60,446 nt of DNA from CANKJK01 sp964400405 (GTDB taxonomy: Bacteria; Acidobacteriota; Vicinamibacteria; Vicinamibacterales; UBA2999), in NCBI GenBank assembly GCA_964400405.1, contig CAYNUO010000012.1, forward strand, positions 1-60,446, read 5' to 3'. The notes under the pieces are model-generated. The model made no database searches, was not told where the DNA came from, and saw only the letters and a list, made by a program, of their open reading frames with translations. How positions within the stretch are numbered: position 1 is the first letter of the stretch; each line of letters opens with the position of its first letter. Made by a program: the position numbers and the translations under genes. This document shows positions 35,452 to 43,286 of the stretch, in pieces.

Positions 35452-36137
35452 TGATTGAACTCCGCGGTGTCTCGAAGTCGGTGATGAGCGGTGACCGGCC
35501 CCTGACGATCCTGCATCCGCTGACGATGACGATCCCGAAGGGGCAGTTTCTCGCCATCGTCGGACCGTCAGGCAGCGGCAAGTCCACGCTGCTCGGTCTG
35601 CTTGCGGGCCTCGACGCGCCAAGCACCGGGGAGGTGGTCATCGACAACACGTCGATCACCGGCCTCGGCGAGGACGACCTGGCGCGACTGCGCGGCCGGA
35701 TGATTGGATTCGTCTTCCAGTTCTTCCACCTCGTGCCGTCGCTGACCGCGTTCGAGAACGTGCTCGTGCCGATGGAGCTTGCCGGACACCCGGATCCGGA
35801 AGGGCGCGCCCGGACGCTGCTCGACGAGGTCGGGCTGGCGGATCGCGGCCATCACTATCCGTCGCAGCTGTCGGGCGGGGAGCAGCAGCGCGTGGCGATC
35901 GCCCGTGCGCTCGCCAACGACCCGGCGGTGATGCTCGCGGATGAACCCACGGGCAACCTGGATTCCGAGACCGGCCGGCACATCATGGACCTCCTGCTGG
36001 GCGTTCACCGGACGCGGCGCACGACGCTGGTGCTGGTGACGCACGACGCCGAGCTCGCCGCGCTGGCCGACGCGAGGCTCGTGCTGAAGGACGGCCGGCC
36101 GGTGACCGCTACGGAGCTGGCCGGAGCTGCCCGTTAG
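35451..36137 (+). CDS. ABC transporter ATP-binding protein (YbbA/LolD type)
   Basis: A 228-residue ATPase of the MacB/LolD/YbbA class, pairing with the FtsX-like permease next to it. Walker A is GPSGSGKST near residue 37, the signature LSGGEQQRV near 141 and Walker B MLADEPTGNLD near 161. The ATG at 35451 overlaps the esterase stop by one base. YbbA-YbbP systems sit next to TesA in many bacteria, and the same set occurs here. Its TAG stop lies at the first base of an inverted repeat. Confidence 0.93.
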   Translation: MIELRGVSKSVMSGDRPLTILHPLTMTIPKGQFLAIVGPSGSGKSTLLGLLAGLDAPSTGEVVIDNTSITGLGEDDLARLRGRMIGFVFQFFHLVPSLTAFENVLVPMELAGHPDPEGRARTLLDEVGLADRGHHYPSQLSGGEQQRVAIARALANDPAVMLADEPTGNLDSETGRHIMDLLLGVHRTRRTTLVLVTHDAELAALADARLVLKDGRPVTATELAGAAR

Positions 36138-36297
36138 TGCCCCGTCCCCGAGGGCCGGCGACATATTCCCGGCCCGGCATCCCGCCTCGCTTCGTTGCTC
36201 ATCGCTCGCTTATGCCCGATAAGCTCGCTCTTCACGCCTTGCGATCCGGGCGCCGGACCAGGAATATCAGTCACCGGCCCTCGGGGACGGGGCACTA
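36135..36297. repeat. 163-bp inverted-repeat element between the ABC ATPase and permease genes
   Basis: Two near-identical inverted arms (24 bp perfect, then about 20 more with a few changes) flank a roughly 75-bp centre. The left arm starts at the TAG stop of the ATPase gene and the right arm ends one base before the GTG start of the permease. The centre contains a second hairpin, GCTTAT...ATAAGC, at about 36207-36223. The layout is that of a MITE or REP-like palindrome. No ORF is in it. It may supply the stop codon and the G-rich Shine-Dalgarno of the permease. Confidence 0.8.
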
Positions 36298-38853
36298 GTG
36301 GCGACGCCCGGCGTCTCGGTCGGCTTCGTCGCGCGGATGGCGGCGCGCGAGCTGCGCTCCTCGTGGCGACGGCTCGCCTTCTTCTTTCTCTGCATCGCCG
36401 TCGGCGTCGCCGCGATCGTGGCCCTCCGTTCGGTCATCCAGAGCGTGCGGACCACGCTGGCCGGGCAGGCGCGCAGCATGCTCGCGGCCGACCTGGTGCT
36501 TGGCAGCAACAGTGAGCTGCCGCGGGCGCTCGTCGACCGCGTCAATGCCGAACGGCAGGGCGGTCGCGTGCAGCGGGTGAGCGAGGTCACCGAGCTGCTG
36601 ACCATGGCGCGGACGGCGGACCCGGCCTCGACCGGCACGCGCATGGTCGAACTGAAGGCGGTCGATGCGCTGTTCCCGCTGTACGGCGCGATGGCGCTGG
36701 AAGACGGCCCCTACGAGCATCGGCGGATGGCGAACCGCGGGGCTCTCGTGCGGCAGGAACTGCTGACACAGCTCGGCGTGCGCGTGGGCGACGGCATCGT
36801 GCTTGGGGAGGCGACCTTCACGATCCGCGGCGTCGTGACGTTCGAGCCCGGCCGCACCGTCGGCGCATTCAGCGCGGGGCCGCGGGTCTTCATCGACCGC
36901 GCGGACCTGCCGGCCACGGGCCTCGTCACGTTCGGCGCGCGTGCCTCGTACGAGTTGTTGCTGCAGGTCCCCGAGCCGGCACTGGATGACTTTGCCGCCG
37001 AGCTGCGGACGGCGTTCGTCGAGCAGTTCGTGCGCGTGCGCACGTTCCACCGCACGGACGACCAGATGGAACAGACGTTCACGCGGGCCGAGAACTACCT
37101 GAGCCTCGTGGGTCTGGTCATCCTGATCCTGGGCGGGATCGGCGTGTCGAGCGTCACGCAGGTCTTCGTGCGCGAGCGGCTGAAGGCCGTGGCCGTGCTG
37201 AAGTGCCTCGGCGCGTCCGGCGCGGACGTGCTGGCGATCTACCTGGCGCAGACCGTCCTGCTGGCGCTGGCCGGCGCGGTGTGCGGCGTGGTGATGGCCG
37301 CCGTGGCCATCGCGCTGATGCCGGAAGTCGTGACGGGCATTCCGGGCCTGCCGGACATTCACTACGCCGTGACGGTTCCTGCCGTCGCCCACGGCGTGAT
37401 CGCGGGGTTGATCGTGTCGATCGCCTTCGCACTCGTGCCGCTGCTCGACGTCCGCGCGGTGAAGCCGGCGCTGCTGCTCCGGGCGGACACCGCCACGACG
37501 CAGTCGGTGCGTACGCGCGTCATCGTGATGGGCGCCGTCGGCCTGCTGCTGATGGGTGTCGCGGTCTGGCAGGCGGGGTCGCTGCGCGTGGCGGTGATCC
37601 TTGCCGCCGGCCTGGCCGGGCTGGCCATCGCGCTGATGGGCGCCGGGCGGCTGCTCGTGCGCCTCGTCACGCCTCTGACGCGGGCGCGCACGTTCGCCGT
37701 GCGCCATGCCGCGCTGCACGTCGTCCGGCCAGGACACCAGACCGACGTGATTCTGCTCGCGGTCGGCCTCGGCGCGTTCTTCATCCTCGGCATCCGCGCC
37801 CTGGAAACGAATCTGGTGCGCGACTTCACGGTCCAGATGGGTGACGACGCGCCGGATATCTTCCTGCTCGACGTGCAGCAGGACCAGCGCGCACGCGTGC
37901 TGCAGTTGATCGACGACGGCAACGGCGCGTTCCCCGGCGCGCTGATGATGCCGGTCCTCCGGGCCCGCGTGACGGGCGTCCGCGGCGCGGAGGTCCAGCT
38001 CGACGGCGTGCAGGACGTACGCGGACGGGGATCGCTGGCCCGCGAGTACACGGTCACGTATCGCGACCACCTGGAAGCCAACGAGGAACTGGTCGAGGGC
38101 CGGTGGTGGAGTGTGCCGGTGCCGGGCGAATTGCCGGAGGTGTCGATCGAGCAGGAGGTGCGCGACCGGTACGACATCCACGTCGGTGACGAGATGCGTT
38201 TCGACGTGCTGGGCCGGGTCGTCCGCGCGCGCGTGTCCAGCATCCGGCGCGTGGACTTCCGCGAGTTCCGGGCGGGCGGGTTCGTGTTCGTGTTCCGCCC
38301 GGACACCTTCGCCGGCGCGCCGCACAGCTACATGGGGACCGCCCGCGGGCCGGTGGATGCCGCCGCGCGGGGCCGGCTGATCGCGTCGGTGGTCCGCGAC
38401 AGTCCGAACGTGACGATCGTCGACCTCCGGGAGGTGCTGCAGACCTTCCGCGGAATCGCCGGGGCGGTCACGCGTGGCGTCACGGCGGTGGGCGGCCTGG
38501 TGCTCGTCAGCGGCCTGCTGATCCTGGTCGGCGCGGTATCGGCGACGAAGTTCCGGCGGGTCTACGAGGTGGCCATCCTGCGGACCCTCGGCGCCGGGTC
38601 GGGCGTGATTGGCGCCATGCTGTGCCTCGAGTACGGGATGCTCGGCGCGATTGCGGGCGGGATGGGCGCGGCCGGGTCGATGGCGCTCAGCTGGGCGGTG
38701 GCGACCGAGGTACTGGAACTGCCCTGGGACCCGGCGGCCGGGCTGGTGCTGTCGGGCATCCTTTCCGCTACGCTGCTGGTGGCGGTAGTGGGCGTCGTGG
38801 CCAGCGCCGACGTGCTCCGGCGTAAGCCGCTCGCGACACTGCGCTCGGAATGA
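36298..38853 (+). CDS. FtsX-like permease (YbbP family) of an ABC exporter
   Basis: An 851-residue integral membrane protein with the YbbP layout: a first helix (about 24-44), a large extracytoplasmic domain, a three-helix FtsX core (about 262-400), further helices near 405-450 (ILAAGLAGLAIALM), a second large domain and a final FtsX core (about 725-845). It is the partner of the ATPase and the esterase upstream. YbbA-YbbP systems are thought to export or move lipids, but this is inferred here. GTG 36298 directly abuts the inverted repeat, whose right arm supplies a GGGGACGGGG stretch just upstream. Confidence 0.87.
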   Translation: MATPGVSVGFVARMAARELRSSWRRLAFFFLCIAVGVAAIVALRSVIQSVRTTLAGQARSMLAADLVLGSNSELPRALVDRVNAERQGGRVQRVSEVTELLTMARTADPASTGTRMVELKAVDALFPLYGAMALEDGPYEHRRMANRGALVRQELLTQLGVRVGDGIVLGEATFTIRGVVTFEPGRTVGAFSAGPRVFIDRADLPATGLVTFGARASYELLLQVPEPALDDFAAELRTAFVEQFVRVRTFHRTDDQMEQTFTRAENYLSLVGLVILILGGIGVSSVTQVFVRERLKAVAVLKCLGASGADVLAIYLAQTVLLALAGAVCGVVMAAVAIALMPEVVTGIPGLPDIHYAVTVPAVAHGVIAGLIVSIAFALVPLLDVRAVKPALLLRADTATTQSVRTRVIVMGAVGLLLMGVAVWQAGSLRVAVILAAGLAGLAIALMGAGRLLVRLVTPLTRARTFAVRHAALHVVRPGHQTDVILLAVGLGAFFILGIRALETNLVRDFTVQMGDDAPDIFLLDVQQDQRARVLQLIDDGNGAFPGALMMPVLRARVTGVRGAEVQLDGVQDVRGRGSLAREYTVTYRDHLEANEELVEGRWWSVPVPGELPEVSIEQEVRDRYDIHVGDEMRFDVLGRVVRARVSSIRRVDFREFRAGGFVFVFRPDTFAGAPHSYMGTARGPVDAAARGRLIASVVRDSPNVTIVDLREVLQTFRGIAGAVTRGVTAVGGLVLVSGLLILVGAVSATKFRRVYEVAILRTLGAGSGVIGAMLCLEYGMLGAIAGGMGAAGSMALSWAVATEVLELPWDPAAGLVLSGILSATLLVAVVGVVASADVLRRKPLATLRSE

Positions 38854-38867
38854 CGCGGCCGGAGTGA

Positions 38868-38873
38868 TAAAAT
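38868..38873 (+). promoter_or_regulatory. -10-like TAAAAT upstream of the DksA-like gene
   Basis: TAAAAT ends 9 nt before ATG 38883, so the leader would be only about 3 nt. It lies in a short 29-nt space after the permease stop. Confidence 0.4.
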
Positions 38874-38882
38874 TCAGAGTCG

Positions 38883-39224
38883 ATGTCGACGGATGTCTCG
38901 TTCTACCGTGATGCGCTGCTGAGGAAGCAGGCGGAACTGCTCGGCGGGTCGGCGGCCAAACCGCTCCAGTGGACGATGGAGAACAACTCCGGGCGCCAGG
39001 GTGACATGGCGGACCAGGCGGATGGGACCAACGAGGTGCACATCCAGCTGAAGCTGAAGCAGACGGACGCGAAGATTCTCCAGGCCATCGACGGTGCGCT
39101 GCGGCGCCTCGACGACGGCACCTACGGTACCTGCCGCGACTGCGGCGAGGCGATCTCTCCGGCGCGGCTCGCGGCCATTCCGTGGACCCGCTCCTGCATC
39201 TCCTGCAAGGAAAAGCAATCCTGA
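38883..39224 (+). CDS. DksA/TraR-type C4 zinc-finger protein
   Basis: A 113-residue protein of the DksA/TraR family. A charged helical part (about 1-75, with a LKLKQTDAKILQAIDGALRRL coiled-coil stretch) is followed by a C4 zinc finger GTCRDCG...SCISCKE (about 83-109). It is shorter than E. coli DksA (151) and lacks the acidic tip pair of full DksA, so it is more like the short family members. Its stop overlaps the next start by one base (TGATG). Confidence 0.85.
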   Translation: MSTDVSFYRDALLRKQAELLGGSAAKPLQWTMENNSGRQGDMADQADGTNEVHIQLKLKQTDAKILQAIDGALRRLDDGTYGTCRDCGEAISPARLAAIPWTRSCISCKEKQS

Positions 39225-39727
39225 TGGCTGCGACTCCCGAGACCCTCCAGACGCTCCTGACCGCGGTGGCCGCTGACCGCCTGGCCATTCTCGGCCGGCA
39301 CGAAGCGTCGGCCCGCGTCGTGGCGCACTACGACTTCAACAACACCTACCAGTACGTCGTGAACCGCGAGGAGACGCACGTCCGCTGGCTCGTCGACGCG
39401 CTGGCGGATGCGGGTGTCCAGATGCCCGCGCCGGCGGCCTCGCTGGGCACGCCGGTCGCGCCGAAGGGCACGAACCCGGCTGCCTTCAAGGACATCCTGA
39501 CGGAGGATGCGAAGCAGCTGGCGGAGTTCGTCGCACGCTGGACGCCCCGTGTGGCCGGCATGTCGCACGCGCGCCATCGCCGCATGCTGGACGTCGTCCT
39601 CGGGGAGTCGCGCGAGCACCAGCGCCTGTTCGAGCAGGCGGCCTCGGGCTTCGAGGACGTCCTGGGCAAGCGGACGGCCGGTTCGCCCCGGGTCGGGGGC
39701 GTGCTGCCGAAGCGCTGGCAGGCGTGA
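39224..39727 (+). CDS. ferritin-like helical protein
   Basis: A 167-residue protein predicted to be a four-helix bundle. An ExxH (EETHVRWL) lies near residue 46, a second acidic/His cluster (ESREHQRL, spacing ExxxH) near 127, and a preceding HYDFNNTYQ block near 31. These are the sort of residues that form a di-iron or other metal site. The match is to the ferritin-like superfamily in general and no closer family is evident. It overlaps the DksA-like gene by one base and folK by 4 nt (GTGA), so it is coupled to both. Confidence 0.6.
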   Translation: MAATPETLQTLLTAVAADRLAILGRHEASARVVAHYDFNNTYQYVVNREETHVRWLVDALADAGVQMPAPAASLGTPVAPKGTNPAAFKDILTEDAKQLAEFVARWTPRVAGMSHARHRRMLDVVLGESREHQRLFEQAASGFEDVLGKRTAGSPRVGGVLPKRWQA

Positions 39728-40185
39728 ACCCCACTCCGGTCGCGGTGGCCCTGGGGAGCAACCTGGGCGACCGCAGCCGGGCCCTGGACACCGCCGTTGC
39801 ACGGCTCCGGCTCCTGCTGCCGGACCTCCGCGTGTCCACGTACCACGAGACCGAGCCGGTCGACGTGGGACCTCAACCCCTCTTCCTGAATGCCGCGGCC
39901 GTGGGCACCAGCACCGGGACGCCGGCGGCGCTGCTCGCGGCGATGCTCGGGATTGAGGCGTCGCTCGGGCGGGAGCGACCGTCGCCCGGTGCGCCGCGCA
40001 CGCTCGATCTGGATCTGATTCTGTTCGGAGAGATGGTGGTGGAGGAGCCCGGGCTGGTGGTGCCGCACCCGCGCTTCCGCGACCGCGCGTTCGTGCTGGA
40101 GCCGCTCGCCGAGATCGCGCCGGACTGGCGCGACCCGGTGAGCGGGCTCACAGTGGCGGAGCTACTGCGCCGCCTCGGGCGCTGA
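39724..40185 (+). CDS. folK: 6-hydroxymethyl-7,8-dihydropterin pyrophosphokinase
   Basis: A 153-residue HPPK that transfers pyrophosphate from ATP to 6-hydroxymethyl-dihydropterin in folate synthesis. Family blocks are ALGSNLGDR near residue 9, ETEPV near 43, FLNAA near 53, the RTLDLDLILFG block near 92 and VPHPRFRDRAFVLEPL near 112. Length is normal (about 160). GTG 39724 overlaps the previous stop by 4 nt. Its 3' end overlaps the convergent RND pump gene by 24 nt. Confidence 0.95.
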   Translation: MNPTPVAVALGSNLGDRSRALDTAVARLRLLLPDLRVSTYHETEPVDVGPQPLFLNAAAVGTSTGTPAALLAAMLGIEASLGRERPSPGAPRTLDLDLILFGEMVVEEPGLVVPHPRFRDRAFVLEPLAEIAPDWRDPVSGLTVAELLRRLGR

Positions 40186-43100
40186 GCCCTTCTTCCAGAG
40201 ACCCGACCAGCCTTCTTCGAAGAGCGTGTAGATCGCCGGCACGAGCACGAGCGTGACGAGGGTCGAGGCGGTCAGGCCGCCGATGACGACCCGCGCCAGC
40301 GGCGCCTGCAGTTCGGCGCCATCACCGATGCCCAGCGCCATCGGCACGAGGCCGAGGCCCGTGGCCAGCGACGTCATCAGGATCGGGCGCAGGCGCGTGC
40401 GGCCGGCGAGCGCGACGGCTTCCCGCAGCGGCACATGGTCCCGGCGCCGCAGCGTGTTCGTGTAGTCCACGAGCAGGATCGCGTTGCTGACGACGATGCC
40501 CGCGAGCATGATGATGCCGATGTACGCCTGCAGGCTGAAGCTCGTACCCGTGGCCAGCAGCATCACCACCACGCCGAAGGCCGACACCGGAATCGAGAAC
40601 ATGATGATGAACGGGTCGCGCAGCGACTCGTACTGCGAGGCCATCACGGCATAGACCAGCAGAATCGCCAGCACGAGCATCAGCTGGAGCTGGTTGAAGG
40701 CCGTGGCCTGCTGCTCGACCTCCGCGCCGAAGCCGACGGAGAAGTCCTGCGGCACGTTGACCTGCGGCAGGCGCTCCTGCACGGCCTTGACGGCGTCGCT
40801 CAGCGTGACTTCCGTCTCCGCGTTCACGCGCTGGATGCGCTCCTGGTTCTTCCGGTCGATCGAGACCGGCCCCGTGCCGCGATCGATCGCGAGCAGGTTC
40901 TTGGCCGGCACGACCTTGCCGCCCGCGCCCGAGATCAGGACGTCCGCGACGTCCGGCACGCTGCTGCGGTCTTCCTGGCGCAGCCGCACGACGATCGGGT
41001 ATTCGTTGCCGCGCTCGTGGAAGAAGGCGGCCTGCGTGCCGGCGATGTTCGTGCGGATCGTGTTGGCGACGCCGGTCACGGTCATGCCCAGCAGGGCCGC
41101 CTTGGAGCGGTCGATGCTGAGGCTGACCTCAGGCCGGCCGTCGTTCTGGCCGAGGCGGGCATCGGCGATGCCGGGCGTGGTCTGCAGCACCTTGAAGGTG
41201 TCCTGCGCGAGTTGGCGCGCGTCCTTCAGATCGTGGCCGCGGATCTCGACCGACAGGCGGCCGTCGCCGCCGCCGCCGAACATCCGGCCCATCTGGAAAT
41301 TGCCGCCGGCGGGATTGGCCCGGACGATGACGCCCGGAATGCCGGAGAGCTGCCGCCGCAGGTCCATCGCGATCTGCTGGTTGGAGCGCGTGCGCTGATC
41401 GCGCGGCACGAGACGGAGGTTGAACTGGCCGCGGTGGGACTGGGTACTTCCGAACGGGCCGCCACCGCCGCCGATCTGCGTGATGATGGTTTCCGCCTCC
41501 GGTACGGCCTCCTTGACCATCCCTTCGAGGCGCAGAATCATCGGTTCGGTGCGCTCGAAGCGCGTGCCGATCGGCAGTTCGGCGCTTACGTTCACTTCGC
41601 CCTCGTCGGCCTGCGGCACGAGCTCCGAGCCGATGCGGGGCAGCAGGAGGATGGCGACGACGAGCAGGGCGGTGCTCGCCCCGATCACGGTCGGGCGGTG
41701 ATGGAGCGCCCACTCGATGATGCGGCGGTATTGGTCGTCCATCCCGTTCAGGAACCGCTCGCTGGTCCGGTAGAGCGCGCCGAGCAGGCCCTTGCGACGC
41801 TCGCCCTCCTCCGGCAGGTGCAGCACGCGGGAGCAGAGCACGGGAACGATGGTGACGGCCACGAAGAGGGACATGGCGAGCGAGAAGATCACGACGACCG
41901 AGAGCTGCTTGAACATCACGCTCGAGATGCCGCTCAGGAAGAGGAGCGGCACGAACACGGCGATGTGCGTGAGCGTCGAGGCCAGGATGGCGGACCAGAC
42001 TTCCTCGCTCGCGTCGAGTGAGGCCGTCATGCGGTCCTTGCCCATCTCCATGTGGCGGAACGTGTTCTCCAGCACCACGATCGCGGCGTCCACGATCATG
42101 CCGATGCCCAGGGCCAGGCCGCCGAAGGTCATCGTGTTCAGCGTGAAGCCGGAGAAGTAGAGCAGCGCGAACGTGCCGATGACCGACACCGGAATCGACG
42201 TCGAGACGATCAGCGTCGATCGGATGTCGCGCAGGAACAGGAAGATGATCAGGATGACGAGCACGCCGCCGACGATCGCGTGCTCCTTGACGTTGTTGAT
42301 CGCGCGCTCGATGAACTTGCTGCTGTCGTCGAGAACGGTGAGCTGGACCCCAGGCACCTCGCGGTTGATCCGCGCGATCTCGGACCGGATGCCGGCCGCG
42401 ACGGCGACGGTGTTGCCGCCGGACTGTTTCTGAATCTGCAGACGCACACCCGGCGTTCCGTTGATGCGCATGGACTGCCGGCGGTCTTCCGTGGCGTCCA
42501 CCACGTCCGCGATGTCGCGCAGGTACACCGGAACGGTGCCGTCCTTCGTCAGCACGACGAGGTTGCGGATGTCGTCGAGGCTGGTGAACTGGCCCTGGCT
42601 GCGCACGAGATAGGTGGAGTCACCTTCGCTTACTTCGCCGGCCGGGATGTTCTGGTTCTCGGTGCGGAGCAGGTTGATGACGCGGTCGACGGAGAGGTTG
42701 AGCGCGGTGATCTTCTCCTTCGAGAGGTTGATGTGGACCTGGCGGCGAAGCCCGCCGCCGACCGTGACGGCCGCGACGCCGTCCACGCGCTCCAGGCGGG
42801 GGGAGAGGTCGTGCTCGGCCAGTTCGCGCAGGGCGACCGGGTCGAAGTCGCCCTTCACGCCGATGCCCATGATGGGCATGGCCGTCGAGTCGAACTTGAA
42901 GACGGTCGGGGCGTCGGCGTCCTCGGGCATGCGTCCCCGCACCCGGTCGATGCGGTTGCGGACATCGTCCACGGCCTCGTTGATGTCCGTGCCCCAGACG
43001 AAGCCGAGGCGGACATTCGAGCGGCCTTCCGACGAGGTCGACTCGAGCGACTCCAGGCCGGCCACCGCGCTGACGGCCTGTTCGATCGGGCGGGTGATGA

Positions 43101-43284
43101 GTTCCTCGATCTCGAGGGGGCCGACGCCGGTGTAGGTGACCTGCACCGTGACCGACGGCAGATTCGTGTCGGGCATCAGGTCGACCGGCAGCTTGGACAG
43201 GGAGATCAGGCCGATCAGCACGATGACGGCCGAGATCATGAACATCGTGACCGGCCGTTCGATCGCTATGCGCGGAATGCTCAT
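40162..43284 (-). CDS. RND efflux pump inner-membrane protein (AcrB/MdtB-like)
   Basis: A 1,040-residue proton-driven efflux transporter with the 12-helix RND layout. Terminal helices, large periplasmic loops and the helix-4 block GIGMIVDAAIVVLEN (about 390-405) are seen. In E. coli AcrB this block has two adjacent Asp residues; here the second is Ala. The helix-10 block GIVVSNAILLVDY has Ser where AcrB has a functional Lys. Such changes are seen in other RND subfamilies, so this does not mean loss of function. It is the last gene of a run with adaptor and TolC. The substrate class (drug, metal or lipid) is not clear. Confidence 0.93.
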   Translation of the reverse strand: MSIPRIAIERPVTMFMISAVIVLIGLISLSKLPVDLMPDTNLPSVTVQVTYTGVGPLEIEELITRPIEQAVSAVAGLESLESTSSEGRSNVRLGFVWGTDINEAVDDVRNRIDRVRGRMPEDADAPTVFKFDSTAMPIMGIGVKGDFDPVALRELAEHDLSPRLERVDGVAAVTVGGGLRRQVHINLSKEKITALNLSVDRVINLLRTENQNIPAGEVSEGDSTYLVRSQGQFTSLDDIRNLVVLTKDGTVPVYLRDIADVVDATEDRRQSMRINGTPGVRLQIQKQSGGNTVAVAAGIRSEIARINREVPGVQLTVLDDSSKFIERAINNVKEHAIVGGVLVILIIFLFLRDIRSTLIVSTSIPVSVIGTFALLYFSGFTLNTMTFGGLALGIGMIVDAAIVVLENTFRHMEMGKDRMTASLDASEEVWSAILASTLTHIAVFVPLLFLSGISSVMFKQLSVVVIFSLAMSLFVAVTIVPVLCSRVLHLPEEGERRKGLLGALYRTSERFLNGMDDQYRRIIEWALHHRPTVIGASTALLVVAILLLPRIGSELVPQADEGEVNVSAELPIGTRFERTEPMILRLEGMVKEAVPEAETIITQIGGGGGPFGSTQSHRGQFNLRLVPRDQRTRSNQQIAMDLRRQLSGIPGVIVRANPAGGNFQMGRMFGGGGDGRLSVEIRGHDLKDARQLAQDTFKVLQTTPGIADARLGQNDGRPEVSLSIDRSKAALLGMTVTGVANTIRTNIAGTQAAFFHERGNEYPIVVRLRQEDRSSVPDVADVLISGAGGKVVPAKNLLAIDRGTGPVSIDRKNQERIQRVNAETEVTLSDAVKAVQERLPQVNVPQDFSVGFGAEVEQQATAFNQLQLMLVLAILLVYAVMASQYESLRDPFIIMFSIPVSAFGVVVMLLATGTSFSLQAYIGIIMLAGIVVSNAILLVDYTNTLRRRDHVPLREAVALAGRTRLRPILMTSLATGLGLVPMALGIGDGAELQAPLARVVIGGLTASTLVTLVLVPAIYTLFEEGWSGLWKKGSAPEAAQ

Positions 43285-43286
43285 GA

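Noticed and set aside
36295..39288. Long open frame of 997 codons on the minus strand.
   Set aside because: It lies antisense to the FtsX-like permease, the DksA-like gene and the start of the ferritin-like gene, and its composition (Arg/His/Gln/Asp-rich) is that of a shadow frame in high-GC DNA.
40435..42021. Open frame of 528 codons on the plus strand.
   Set aside because: It lies antisense to the RND pump and has the Asp/His/Gln-rich composition of a shadow frame.
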